Assembly (NCBI GenBank): GCA_002440825.1
Contig: DJVH01000022.1
Span: 1 to 33,440, forward strand
Origin: Bacteriovoracaceae bacterium UBA6261
Lineage (GTDB): Bacteria > Bdellovibrionota > Bacteriovoracia > Bacteriovoracales > Bacteriovoracaceae
Length of the DNA stretch: 33,440 bases
Direction of reading: 5' to 3'
In this document: one piece after another, positions 1 through 7,808 of the stretch
How positions within the stretch are numbered: the first letter of the stretch is position 1
Layout of the letters: every line of letters starts with the position of its first letter
The notes under the pieces: generated by a model
Told to the model about the DNA's origin: nothing
What the model saw: the letters and a program-made list of their open reading frames with translations, nothing else
The model's database searches: none
Position numbers and translations under genes: made by a program

Positions 1-567
1 AACTTCACAAACCTCGACAACATTAAACAATTCACTCCACAACTTGAAGGTAAACTTCTAGGAATCGACTATCACCTCTACTACACAATCCTCTGGGGTG
101 GAACAGCACTTTACAAAAACGACCACCATGCAGCAGCTATTCGCTTAACAAAAGATCTTGAAGTAGTTACTGCTGATTATGAAGGAACATTCACTAAACG
201 CGGTGGTTTGATTGCAGGTGGTTTTGATACACTTTCAAGTATCATCAACAATTCGCCTGATCATAATCAATCGCAAATTAAAATGAGAACAATTGGTTTT
301 GGTCTTGGTGTAACCAAGAAAGATGAATATGTTCACATGGTGAAATTCACTAAAGCATTCACACAAGAATTCACTGCAAGTATTGGTGGTGGTCGTGCTC
401 ACATTCTTACTGCAGCAGCTGGAAACACAATTGAGAAAAATTCAGTTCTAGATGCCACTGCAAAATACGCATTCTCAAAAAACCTGAACCTCGCAGGAGC
501 TTACGGCCGCTTTTTCGGCGATAACAAAGATCACGCTGGTAGCTTGACTCTGAACGCGAATTTCTAG
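1..567 (+). CDS. Outer-membrane beta-barrel-like protein, 3' part
   Basis: The reading frame is open from the first base of the window, so the gene starts upstream; 188 residues are visible before the TAG stop. The visible part has no cysteine and consists of alternating polar and hydrophobic short stretches rich in Gly, Thr, Asn and aromatic residues (for example YHLYYTILWGG near the left end and LNLAGAYGRFFG near the right). It ends in SLTLNANF, with a C-terminal phenylalanine, which is the usual last-strand signature read by the BAM machinery. This fits the C-terminal strands of an outer-membrane beta-barrel, but no family can be named. It could instead be a secreted beta-rich protein. A hairpin terminator follows 25 bp after the stop. 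Confidence 0.6.
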   Translation, partial: NFTNLDNIKQFTPQLEGKLLGIDYHLYYTILWGGTALYKNDHHAAAIRLTKDLEVVTADYEGTFTKRGGLIAGGFDTLSSIINNSPDHNQSQIKMRTIGFGLGVTKKDEYVHMVKFTKAFTQEFTASIGGGRAHILTAAAGNTIEKNSVLDATAKYAFSKNLNLAGAYGRFFGDNKDHAGSLTLNANF

Positions 568-591
568 TCTTCTCTCTCGAAAAACATAAAA

Positions 592-625
592 AGTGGGCAC
601 TTTCACAGATCGTGCCCACTCTTTA
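592..625 (+). terminator. Rho-independent terminator after the barrel gene
   Basis: Perfect 9-bp stem AGTGGGCAC (592-600) / GTGCCCACT (612-620) with an 11-nt loop, followed by CTTT. The T tract is short, so termination may be only moderate. It lies 25 bp after the stop of the upstream gene. Confidence 0.65.
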
Positions 626-703
626 AAGCCCCGAATTTATTCAAACGCTTGCTTTCCTTGATCACACTGGATTTACCCCTTAATCTTGTCTACGGTTGAA
701 ACG

Positions 704-731
704 TTTACAAGTTTTCTGTGGTACGTATGCT
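704..731 (+). promoter_or_regulatory. Possible promoter of the lipoprotein gene
   Basis: TTTACA (704-709), 16-nt spacer, TATGCT (726-731). This would give a leader of about 45 nt before the ATG at 784. The -10 matches only four of six consensus bases, so this is a candidate only. Confidence 0.35.
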
Positions 732-783
732 GTCGCCCAAACAATTGGTAAGAAAATTTGTGACAAGATTTTTAGGAAAATCT

Positions 784-1428
784 ATGAAGTCTGTCTTCAC
801 AAAAACGAAAGTTCTGGTTCTGTCTGCTCTTCTCACTCTGGGTCTTTTCTCAACGTCATGTGGTAATGGTACTAGCGCTTCGAACATCCAGATTCCTGGT
901 GTTAAGAAATCTGCTATTACTCTGAACAACGATTCTGTTCTTATCTCATTTGTTTTCGAAGCTATTCAGTTGGACGGTGGTCTACGTTACAACATTCCAA
1001 AGTATCCAAATTCGTATCTTGAAATTTCTCCTGACCTTCAGTCAGGCGGAACTCTTATGGCGATCAATCTTTCGATTAAAGACGTTGCAAACACAAACCT
1101 GCAACTTCTTGACCCTCAATCTCTTCCTGGTGGACGCGCACTTCCAGGTGTAGCAACTGGTAGATTACCAGCAGTAGCTTTCTCAATTGAAAAATTCAAA
1201 GGGATGAGCTTCTATGTTGGTCCAAAACTTTTTGGTGTATTCATTCCACTTAAAAATCTTGGAATCGGTAACTCAATCATCACAGCAAGATATTATGTAA
1301 GCTCTACTCGCGTTGGTAACATCTCTCTTGTAGGACAAGACGCTAACGGTGAAAACTCTGGTATCCTTCTAATGCTTGACCTTTCTAGCTCAACAGCTCA
1401 GAAAACGTTGAAAGCATCAGTTAACTAA
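784..1428 (+). CDS. Putative lipoprotein, unknown function
   Basis: 214 residues. The ATG at 784 is chosen because AGGA lies 6 nt upstream and the protein then starts with a typical signal: MKSVFTK, a hydrophobic stretch, then FSTSC at residues 22-26 followed by GNG. The lipobox is not canonical at -3 (Ser), but Cys followed by Gly/Asn right after the hydrophobic core still suggests a lipid-anchored protein. The frame is open further upstream to 718, but that start has no SD and would bury the signal peptide. The mature part has no further cysteine and looks beta-rich (repeated GNSIITARYYV-like strands). I do not recognise a family. It appears monocistronic, closed by a strong bidirectional terminator. 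Confidence 0.7.
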   Translation: MKSVFTKTKVLVLSALLTLGLFSTSCGNGTSASNIQIPGVKKSAITLNNDSVLISFVFEAIQLDGGLRYNIPKYPNSYLEISPDLQSGGTLMAINLSIKDVANTNLQLLDPQSLPGGRALPGVATGRLPAVAFSIEKFKGMSFYVGPKLFGVFIPLKNLGIGNSIITARYYVSSTRVGNISLVGQDANGENSGILLMLDLSSSTAQKTLKASVN

Positions 1429-1452
1429 TACGTAAGAAATCCCACCTATGAT

Positions 1453-1483
1453 AAAAAACCCCGGTGTTCATCCGGGGTTTTTT
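1453..1483. terminator. Bidirectional terminator between convergent genes
   Basis: A-run (1453-1458), stem CCCCGG (1459-1464) / CCGGGG (1472-1477) with a 7-nt loop, then six T (1478-1483). The A-run on one side and T-run on the other make it work on both strands: it ends the lipoprotein transcript from the left and the TRAP operon from the right. Confidence 0.85.
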
Positions 1484-1495
1484 AGTTTTTAGCAT

Positions 1496-3118
1496 CTATT
1501 TTTTGATTTTAATTTTTGGTGTCTGAAGAATAATAATCTGCCATTTGTTTTTTGTCGTGGCATCGTTGCGAAGCTCAACAAAGACCGGCTTTTCTTTTTT
1601 CTCAATATCATTGTTCACAAAAAATTTATCTCCGAGAACTGTGGTGATATTGTATAGGCCCTGGTGATTTTCTGTATCGATAAGATATTTTAAAAAGATC
1701 AACCCGACCGGCGCTTCTGCCGAGCCAAGATTATCGTAAGACTTCATATCATTCAAAGCTGCGCGGGTCTGGAATTTCTTTATCGGCGCCGCCAGATCAT
1801 TTAACATCTGCTGAGTGAATTCAAAATCATCTCTGAAAACATCCATGTTAATAGAAAGGCTTTCCAGTTTTTTGGATTCGAGCTCGGCCACTCTGCTTTC
1901 AAATTCAGAAATTTTCGGCTTAGGTGGTTCCGGTATTTCCATTTTTACCGGCTCAGGCTTAGGCGCTTCGACCTTCGCCACGACAACTGGTGGTTTCGGT
2001 TTAGGCTTAGGTTTGGGTTTGGGGACGATCACAACCTTAGGTTCAACCTTAGGCGGTTTTAAAGCAGCGAGAAAGTCGCTCAATCCCTTCTGATCAAACT
2101 CTTTCAAAGCTCCCGGTAAAAATAATTCCCCTTGAGGAAAACGATTTTCAGAACGGACAAGCGAAGCGTGAATCAAAGGAAAAAGCCGGCCAACGGTAGG
2201 ATATTTTGTTTCTTTTGGGGAAAAAGCTTTTACGAATCTTCTCAGACATTCCTCACCCATTCCGCCGCGGTTAATGAGATTAAAAGCGTTGGAGGACTGA
2301 ATGAGCTCTGTTGCTTTTTCAGTATAAGAAGCTCCGTAGAGAGAATCTTTTTCTGAACAAAAATTCTGTATCAGGGCCTGATCATCTTTGCAGATGGATC
2401 CAAGTGCATTTTTTATTTCATCAAGAGAAAGCGTACGGCAGTTTTTCTTTTCAGCGTGACACCAGTCATGCAGTCGGGCAAACACAGGATCAATAGTTAA
2501 GGATGTCGTCCGTTGAAAATTCTCATACCAGTCAGAGAGTTCTTTTTTACCAAAAGGCGCCACATAGATCTTGGAAAAATCATTGGCAAATTTCCCCTGC
2601 GCTCTCTCATAAAACTTTTTCATATCATCAGTTTTAGGAGAACATTTTCCAAAGACATCGCTGAATGAAATAGAACAGATATTTTTTCCTGCAGAAATTT
2701 CTTTAGCGGCTTTGTGATTGAGCTTTATCGATTCAAACAAATAACTGATCGAGACCAGTCGGTATAAATAACGAACGTAATCGTAATTCTCTCCGAGAGT
2801 CACATCAGGGCAATTCGATTTATCAACGATTTCTTTTACCCAGAAACTGTTGAGCTCTGCTGTCTCCTGCTGAACTTCACGGCTGAGATAATTAGACTTA
2901 AACTGGTCATCGAGCAGCCAGAGTTCACCACTTTGCGAATTAAATGTGGCCCGCGGATCAAGAGGCCCGAAGTAATTGGGCGTTCTTCTCTCGCCGACAT
3001 AAACATTATCATAATAGCGTTCAAGAGCTTCGCCCTCACTCATCTCTTTTGTCGACGCTGCAAACGATTGCAGGGGCAACAAAAAAGTCATAGATAATGT
3101 GCAGACAAGCTTTCTCAT
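1496..3118 (-). CDS. Periplasmic protein with Pro/Lys linker, last gene of TRAP operon
   Basis: 540 residues, family not recognised. Residues 1-20 form a Sec signal peptide ending FAAS. Residues 21-350 are a mixed, probably helical domain with eight cysteines in the mature protein (103, 148, 159, 220, 227, 243, 254, 291), which could form disulfides. Residues 355-402 are a Pro/Lys/Val-rich stretch containing KPKPKPKPKP, like the extended periplasm-crossing linker of TonB, followed by a short predicted coiled coil (403-421) and a beta-containing C-terminal domain ending KIKIKK. The start lies 3 nt after the dctM stop and has no clear SD, so translation is probably coupled to dctM. The position makes it a candidate accessory part of the transporter; that role is inference. 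Confidence 0.7.
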   Translation of the reverse strand: MRKLVCTLSMTFLLPLQSFAASTKEMSEGEALERYYDNVYVGERRTPNYFGPLDPRATFNSQSGELWLLDDQFKSNYLSREVQQETAELNSFWVKEIVDKSNCPDVTLGENYDYVRYLYRLVSISYLFESIKLNHKAAKEISAGKNICSISFSDVFGKCSPKTDDMKKFYERAQGKFANDFSKIYVAPFGKKELSDWYENFQRTTSLTIDPVFARLHDWCHAEKKNCRTLSLDEIKNALGSICKDDQALIQNFCSEKDSLYGASYTEKATELIQSSNAFNLINRGGMGEECLRRFVKAFSPKETKYPTVGRLFPLIHASLVRSENRFPQGELFLPGALKEFDQKGLSDFLAALKPPKVEPKVVIVPKPKPKPKPKPPVVVAKVEAPKPEPVKMEIPEPPKPKISEFESRVAELESKKLESLSINMDVFRDDFEFTQQMLNDLAAPIKKFQTRAALNDMKSYDNLGSAEAPVGLIFLKYLIDTENHQGLYNITTVLGDKFFVNNDIEKKEKPVFVELRNDATTKNKWQIIILQTPKIKIKK

Positions 3119-3121
3119 TCT

Positions 3122-4387
3122 TTATTTAAACCAAAATAAACTCAGGCTCGGTACATAAGTGATAATAACAAGCGCGACAATTAATAAAATCAAAAACGGT
3201 ATGGCCGCTTTATACAACTCGGTGATGGGCTTTCCAAAACGGAAACTTCCAATGAAGAGATTAATTCCCACCGGAGGAGTAAGATAACCAATTTCCAGAT
3301 TGGCCAGAAAGATAATGGCCAGGTGAACCGGATCCACTCCAAAGTCATTGGCAATAGGAATGATCAGTGGCACGACCACAACGATCGCGCTGAAAATATC
3401 CATTAAACAACCGACGATGAGAAGAAAAACGTTCAGGAACAAAAGAAATGAATATTTATCTTTCAGATAAATCTTCATCAGAGCGAAAATTTTCATCGGC
3501 ACTTCTTCATCAACGAGGAAGTTGGTAAAACCAAGGGCACAGCAAAGGATCAAAAGAATCCCGCCTACGAGGCTCATCGATTCAAGAATAATATTGGGAA
3601 TGTCTTTAGTAAGCGAAAGATCTTTATAAATGAAAACTTCAATGACAAAAATATAAAGAGCCGTAAAAGCTGCTGCTTCAGTCACGGTGACGAATCCACC
3701 ATAGATCCCGATTAAAACGGCCACAGGAAGGATAGCTTCGAGCCACGCATCTTTCAAAGCATCGACAAAATCTTTCATGTTAAATTTATGTTTCTTCTTT
3801 TCTGTCTTCGGCGAATTATAAATCGCCCAGAGAGAAAGAATAACCATGATAACAAATCCCGGAACAATTCCCGCTTTGAATAATTTATCGATATCTACTT
3901 TTGCGACCAGTCCATAGAGAATGATGGGAAGTGAAGGAGGAAATAACAGCCCGAGTGACCCTGAAGCCGTAATCATTCCCAGTGTGTATTTTTCAGAATA
4001 ACCGTCCTGCTTAAGGATGGGATAAATTAATCCGCCCAGAGCGATGATCGTTACTCCTGAAGCTCCGGTGAAGGCGGTGAAAAAAGCACAGACGACAAGA
4101 GCAACAATGGAAATACCTCCAGGCATCCACCCTAAACCTGTTTCTGCAAGTCTGAGAAGACGCTTGGGCGATTTACTTTCGGCCATGAGATAGCCGGCAA
4201 AAGTGAAAAGCGGAATAGTCATTAATGTCGGAGCAGACGCAATTCTATAAAACTCCTGCGACACTGCCGAAATTTCCACGCCAGAATACGTAAAGGCGAC
4301 CAGGGCGGCCAGAGACATAATAATAAACAGCGGAACGCCAATGACAGCGAGTAAAACAATTCCTAAAGCGGCGATAGAAGCACTCAT
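3122..4387 (-). CDS. dctM: TRAP transporter large membrane subunit DctM
   Basis: 421 residues, the usual length for the 11-13-helix DctM subunit, which carries the transport path and is driven by a sodium or proton gradient. The sequence is hydrophobic throughout and shows family hallmarks: AFTGASGVTIIALG, GLLFPPSLPIILYG and, near the end, GYLTPPVGINLFIG. The ATG at 4387 is chosen because it overlaps the dctQ stop as ATGA and gives the standard N-terminus MSASIAALGIVLL. A longer open frame to 4504 would add about 39 charged residues with no homology and lie inside dctQ. It works with DctQ and the periplasmic DctP encoded upstream. Confidence 0.93.
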   Translation of the reverse strand: MSASIAALGIVLLAVIGVPLFIIMSLAALVAFTYSGVEISAVSQEFYRIASAPTLMTIPLFTFAGYLMAESKSPKRLLRLAETGLGWMPGGISIVALVVCAFFTAFTGASGVTIIALGGLIYPILKQDGYSEKYTLGMITASGSLGLLFPPSLPIILYGLVAKVDIDKLFKAGIVPGFVIMVILSLWAIYNSPKTEKKKHKFNMKDFVDALKDAWLEAILPVAVLIGIYGGFVTVTEAAAFTALYIFVIEVFIYKDLSLTKDIPNIILESMSLVGGILLILCCALGFTNFLVDEEVPMKIFALMKIYLKDKYSFLLFLNVFLLIVGCLMDIFSAIVVVVPLIIPIANDFGVDPVHLAIIFLANLEIGYLTPPVGINLFIGSFRFGKPITELYKAAIPFLILLIVALVIITYVPSLSLFWFK

Positions 4388-4884
4388 TTTTGTGCCCTCT
4401 CTTCTTTTGAAAATGAAAGAATAAAAAGTATAAAAAAGCGAAAAGCGATTAATCCAAGACCGATCGGAATCAGAGCAACCAGATGACCGCTTTTGATTCC
4501 CCAAAATTCTTCTTTACCAAATTCGAGTTCAACTTTTGTAAAATCAATACCGGATTTGATCATCCATAACAGAACAGCAACTGACACAAGCATGATAAAC
4601 TGATTGATTGCCGCGCGCAGACTGTGCCATCCCTTAGACTCGACAAATTTTCCAATCAGGTCAATACCAATATGAGTCCCTCTGCCGGTCGCAATAACAC
4701 CACCGAGAAAAGCTCCCAGAAAAACCATATGTCTGACAAAGGGATCAACCCAGGTAATGTTCATATGCATCCAGCGCAAAACAATATTCAGAGAACTCAG
4801 AAACAGAATGGAAAGAACGCTGACGACCAGCAACCATGTTGTGAGCTTCTCTAACCCTTGATCAATTTTCTTAAAAAGAATCAT
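4384..4884 (-). CDS. dctQ: TRAP transporter small membrane subunit DctQ
   Basis: 166 residues with four predicted membrane helices (about 16-37, 48-66, 90-108, 135-158), the standard DctQ layout. The segment after helix 1 (NIVLRWM, then TWVDPFVRHMVF) and GRGTHIGIDLI match the conserved DctQ pattern around the second helix. DctQ packs against DctM in the inner membrane. The start codon shares one base with the dctP stop (TAATG) and the stop overlaps the dctM start by 4 nt, so the three genes are translationally coupled. Confidence 0.92.
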   Translation of the reverse strand: MILFKKIDQGLEKLTTWLLVVSVLSILFLSSLNIVLRWMHMNITWVDPFVRHMVFLGAFLGGVIATGRGTHIGIDLIGKFVESKGWHSLRAAINQFIMLVSVAVLLWMIKSGIDFTKVELEFGKEEFWGIKSGHLVALIPIGLGLIAFRFFILFILSFSKEERAQK

Positions 4885-5858
4885 TATTTCTTAGCCAGTT
4901 CGGTTTCAATTTTCTTTAAAGCTTCCTCTGAGAAAAGTTTTCCTTTCAATTTTTTAATAATTTCTTGTCTGTATCCTTGAGCAACTTTAATGTCGTTGTC
5001 GCTGAATTTAATGAATTCAATTTTCTGCGCTTTCATGCTGTTGAAGGCATCGGTATTGTCTTTTGTATTCGTATTGTTGATTTCATTTTCATATTTCTTG
5101 GAGATATCAAGAACAAGTTTCTGATCAGCAGGAGAAACGCCTTTCCACGCTTTTTCCGTCACGACGAATGAACCGACTGAATAACCGATCGGGAAATCCA
5201 CAACATATTTAATTTTTGTGTTCCACTGAAGTGAAATAATTCCAATTCCCGGAGCATAAGCTGCATCGATTACACCAGTTGTAAGCGAAGACAAAACATC
5301 CGGCAGGGCCAGAGGAACACCGATCAACTTCATTGATTCAAACAGCGTGTTCACGATCGGATCGCCTTCCCATGACCAGATCTTCAATGATTTGATGCCC
5401 TCAAGGTTTGTCACTTTTTTCTGAGAGACGAGATAGATCTGACCAATTTCAAAAGTCGCAAGATTTTTAAATCCTTTCTTTTCAAAATTCGAAGCGAAGT
5501 ATGGAGTCATCGTCTGAAGAGTCTTAAGAGCTTTTTCTCTATTGTTGTTGAATGTGAATGGAATTTCCATTACGCGAATATCGCCGTTGATATCTCCAAG
5601 AGTTTTTCCGGTGAAGATACCACCTTGAAGCTGGCCGATTCTGATTTTTCTAAGAACGTCCTGTTCATCGCCTTGAGAACCACCGTAATAAACTTTCAGT
5701 TCGACATTACCTTTTGTCGCTTCTTTAATTTCTGTCGTCATTTTCTTGATGATCTTCGCCCAACCGGTTCCTTCCGGAACGAGGACACCGACTTTAATAG
5801 TGGCAGCGGAGGCACTGAGAGAACAGAAGAGTGATAATGCAAGTAAAGTTGATTTCAT
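4884..5858 (-). CDS. dctP: TRAP transporter solute-binding protein DctP/TatP type
   Basis: 324 residues. Residues 1-18 are a signal peptide (cut after SASA); there is no lipobox cysteine, so it is a soluble periplasmic protein. The DctP fold is clear: IKVGVLVPEGTGW at the N-terminus, YYGGSQGDEQDVLRKIRIGQLQGG near 57-80, and SLTTGVIDAAYAPG, matching the family's LQTGVVDGQENP. Aligned without gaps from Gly129 to the HiSiaP segment containing Arg127 and Arg147, this protein has Ile141 and Trp161 (LKIWSW). The arginines that hold the carboxylate of classic TRAP substrates are thus missing. The ligand is probably not a simple carboxylate, perhaps hydrophobic as proposed for Treponema TatP; this is inference. 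SD AAAGGA lies 7 nt before ATG. Confidence 0.9.
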   Translation of the reverse strand: MKSTLLALSLFCSLSASAATIKVGVLVPEGTGWAKIIKKMTTEIKEATKGNVELKVYYGGSQGDEQDVLRKIRIGQLQGGIFTGKTLGDINGDIRVMEIPFTFNNNREKALKTLQTMTPYFASNFEKKGFKNLATFEIGQIYLVSQKKVTNLEGIKSLKIWSWEGDPIVNTLFESMKLIGVPLALPDVLSSLTTGVIDAAYAPGIGIISLQWNTKIKYVVDFPIGYSVGSFVVTEKAWKGVSPADQKLVLDISKKYENEINNTNTKDNTDAFNSMKAQKIEFIKFSDNDIKVAQGYRQEIIKKLKGKLFSEEALKKIETELAKK

Positions 5859-5880
5859 ATATTTTCCTTTGAACTGTCTG

Positions 5881-6861
5881 TTAAAAAAATTGCTTCTGGT
5901 ATTTGTTCATTAAGTCCATTCTCTTCAAAGCGATGGCCTGGAAAAATCTCAGGCGAGGTTCTCTGCTCCACTCGGCTTCTTTTTGAGCAGGATCGGCCGT
6001 ATAGACATGAAACTTACTGAAAGCTTCATCGCGCTCTTTTAAAAAAGCCATTTGCTGATCAAATCCATCTTTGTCGTTTTGAGGAATTAGATAATACTGC
6101 AAGTAACTTGCTCTGATCAACCAATTGTGTGGATGATTTGCAATCGCTCTAAGGAAAATTTCTTTTCCTTTTTCAGGATTTCCGCCGAGCATTTTTGGTC
6201 TGCCGGCTTCATAAGCAGCGTAAAAAATGTCACACATGCCGTAGTTGATTTTCGGATCTTTCATGCAGACCCAATCAAACATCGACTTTGCCACCGGTAG
6301 TTGGGCGACAAGCGAGATATTGTCTTTTTGCAGATTGATCAAACCTGCCAGTGATTGCGCCGTAAATAGAATTAACTCGAGATCGCGCTTGTCATCACTC
6401 AGACGTTTGTCGAGAAGATGCGTAATCCCCTGAGGCTCATTCATTTTTCCGATAAGATCATTAAATTCTATTTGTGATTGTTTTAAATAACGAAGTCCGA
6501 AATTCAACGAACGCGTATAATTAAATAAAGCCTGATTTTTGCCGGCCTCTGTCTTTAACTCGCCCCATTCTTCATTCAGCATATCCTGTTCATTCACAGC
6601 GAAAGCATAACCCGCATATCCTTTGGTCAGAGAGGCAAGCAGATCTTTATTCTCAGGAGATTGAGAAAGCAGGCTTTCCATTAAAAGGAGATTCCCGGGA
6701 ACAGACGATTTAAACAGATCGAAATTGCTTTCCGTCTCGGCCGTAGAGCTGGCTTCCAGAAGTAATCCTGAAGAAGTGTTGACTGCTAACTGATTAAAGG
6801 AACAAGAGCTGAAAGCTAAAGAAAATAACACCAGGGCAAAGAGTGGGCAGCGCCTCTTCAT
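5881..6861 (-). CDS. tatT: TRAP-associated lipoprotein TatT
   Basis: 326 residues. The signal MKRRCPLFALVLFSLAFSSC suggests lipid attachment at Cys20. The rest is helical and TPR-like, with the TatT-family segment YEAGRPKMLGGNPEKGKEIFLRAI-type near residues 215-240 (proline/gly-rich loop, then the GG-x-PEK-x-KE-x-F motif). In Treponema pallidum, TatT forms trimers that bind the TatP binding protein, giving TRAP systems an extra periplasmic partner. Here it is the first gene of the operon, 22 bp before dctP, with SD AAGGA 9 nt before its ATG, so all five genes are probably made together. Confidence 0.85.
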   Translation of the reverse strand: MKRRCPLFALVLFSLAFSSCSFNQLAVNTSSGLLLEASSTAETESNFDLFKSSVPGNLLLMESLLSQSPENKDLLASLTKGYAGYAFAVNEQDMLNEEWGELKTEAGKNQALFNYTRSLNFGLRYLKQSQIEFNDLIGKMNEPQGITHLLDKRLSDDKRDLELILFTAQSLAGLINLQKDNISLVAQLPVAKSMFDWVCMKDPKINYGMCDIFYAAYEAGRPKMLGGNPEKGKEIFLRAIANHPHNWLIRASYLQYYLIPQNDKDGFDQQMAFLKERDEAFSKFHVYTADPAQKEAEWSREPRLRFFQAIALKRMDLMNKYQKQFF

Positions 6862-7245
6862 AAAAGCATCCTTAATGAGATAAATTCTACATGTCTTAGA
6901 TGTTAGGATGCCCTACATTTCAATGATTTACAACACGGGGAAAACAGTCAATCTTTGCCCCCTTCTCCCCCTGTAGATTAAAATCCCACTCCATGCTACA
7001 ATAGCCTCAAGGTTTTTAATTTTCATTCCGATACGACCTAATAATTCAGTCGGATGATCTTTGGAGGGAAACGTATTGAAAACACCTTTAAACAAGAGGT
7101 AGCTTTTCACCAACACCGCATGCACTGAGAGTCGTCTCATTGTTAATGGCTGGGAAGAGTTGCCCGAATTAAGCGTAAGGAAGAATTCCGATAAGCTTAA
7201 ACAACAACTGAATCACAACCAAAAACTTTAAACATGAGGCAGACT
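6862..7245. other. Intergenic region with possible long leader
   Basis: About 380 nt between the divergent tatT and a small plus-strand gene. It holds the unseen tatT promoter, a possible plus-strand promoter (6974-7002) and a leader of some 235 nt. In the leader, GGAGG (7063-7067) sits 8 nt before TTG (7076), which would start an 8-residue peptide MKTPLNKR ending TAG at 7102. GCATCC (6866-6871) and GGATGC (6906-6911) form inverted arms between tatT and its likely promoter area. A 70-codon minus-strand frame (6928-7140) has no SD and no recognisable features, and I do not call it. No RNA family is recognised. Confidence 0.5.
6974..7002 (+). promoter_or_regulatory. Possible extended -10 promoter for the small gene
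   Basis: TGCTACAAT (6994-7002) is an extended -10 (TG-N-TACAAT). The hexamer 17 nt upstream, TAGATT (6974-6979), is a weak -35. An overlapping alternative is TTGCCC (6955-6960), 18 nt, TAAAAT (6979-6984). Confidence 0.35.
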
Positions 7246-7431
7246 ATGACGACGACAACAACTACTGAAAACCAATCTTCACTTCTTACTAAAAACGAAA
7301 ATCACCAGCCAAAATTTTGCTCAAAATTAGAAGAGCGCAAAGGAAATGCTGTAAAGCCGTTGAGCTTGAGGCCAACCCGTTCGGTGAAAAAAAATGGCAG
7401 CATGAAACCAATGGGTCTTAAAGCTCGTTAG
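7246..7431 (+). CDS. Small basic protein, possibly frame-shifted
   Basis: 61 residues starting MTTTTTTENQSSLL. The ATG at 7246 is preceded by GAGG with 6-nt spacing; the in-frame ATG at 7234 overlaps that SD and is less likely. The C-terminal third is Lys/Arg/Met-rich and has an odd composition. In the frame two bases further on, the DNA from about 7356 reads AVELEANPFGEKKWQHETNGS and stops at 7421, which looks more protein-like. Either the gene carries a frameshift, or two frames overlap, or the annotated frame is right and the other is chance. The stop overlaps the last codon of the convergent DUF167 gene. No known family. Confidence 0.45.
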   Translation: MTTTTTTENQSSLLTKNENHQPKFCSKLEERKGNAVKPLSLRPTRSVKKNGSMKPMGLKAR

Positions 7432-7808
7432 TCTTCAAGTTTGGCAGAAATTTTTTCTTTGTAATAATCGACTGTTTTTTTCGCGGTGATATCCACCAAA
7501 AGTTTTATTCTTTTATTTTTTGACTTGTCACCGCGAAGAATTTCCACCTGATATTTTGGAACTCCAACCAGGTCAGAAACGCATTCAATAATGGCCTGGT
7601 TGGCTTCTCCATCCACTGGCTTGGCCCTGGTCTGTATCGCCAGATTCCCTTCTTCATTCACGAAAATTTTTTCCACACGCGCGGCAGGCTTCGCCTGAAC
7701 ATTAAACTCAATAATCACACCTTTGGGCGATTCTTCAATAACCTGAATTTTTAATTTTTTTGATTGAAAAAAATCTGTCAGAGGGTGGCTCAAAAAAGTT
7801 TTCTCCAT
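7428..7808 (-). CDS. DUF167 / YggU-family protein
   Basis: 126 residues. From about residue 30 it shows the whole DUF167 pattern: VQAKPAARVEKI, then AKPVDGEANQAIIECVSDLVGVPKYQVEILRGDKSKNKRIKL, with the conserved P-x-A, PV-x-G-x-AN and G-x-x-S-x-x-K positions. Family members are small (about 100 residues), widespread and without a proven function. This one has an N-terminal extension of about 28 residues and a C-terminal tail. Its start lies 19 nt inside maf, so it is the last gene of the FecR-domain/maf/DUF167 operon and is probably translated by coupling. Confidence 0.85.
   Translation of the reverse strand: MEKTFLSHPLTDFFQSKKLKIQVIEESPKGVIIEFNVQAKPAARVEKIFVNEEGNLAIQTRAKPVDGEANQAIIECVSDLVGVPKYQVEILRGDKSKNKRIKLLVDITAKKTVDYYKEKISAKLED

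Noticed and set aside
1815..2093. Plus-strand Gly/Leu-rich frame
   Set aside because: It is the antisense shadow of the Pro/Lys-rich stretch of the minus-strand periplasmic protein.
4385..4504. Longer dctM start at 4504
   Set aside because: It adds about 39 charged residues lying inside dctQ; the ATGA overlap at 4387 gives the family N-terminus.
6928..7140. 70-codon minus-strand frame in the tatT upstream region
   Set aside because: No SD, no signal peptide, no family pattern, and it would lie across the promoter region; most likely chance.
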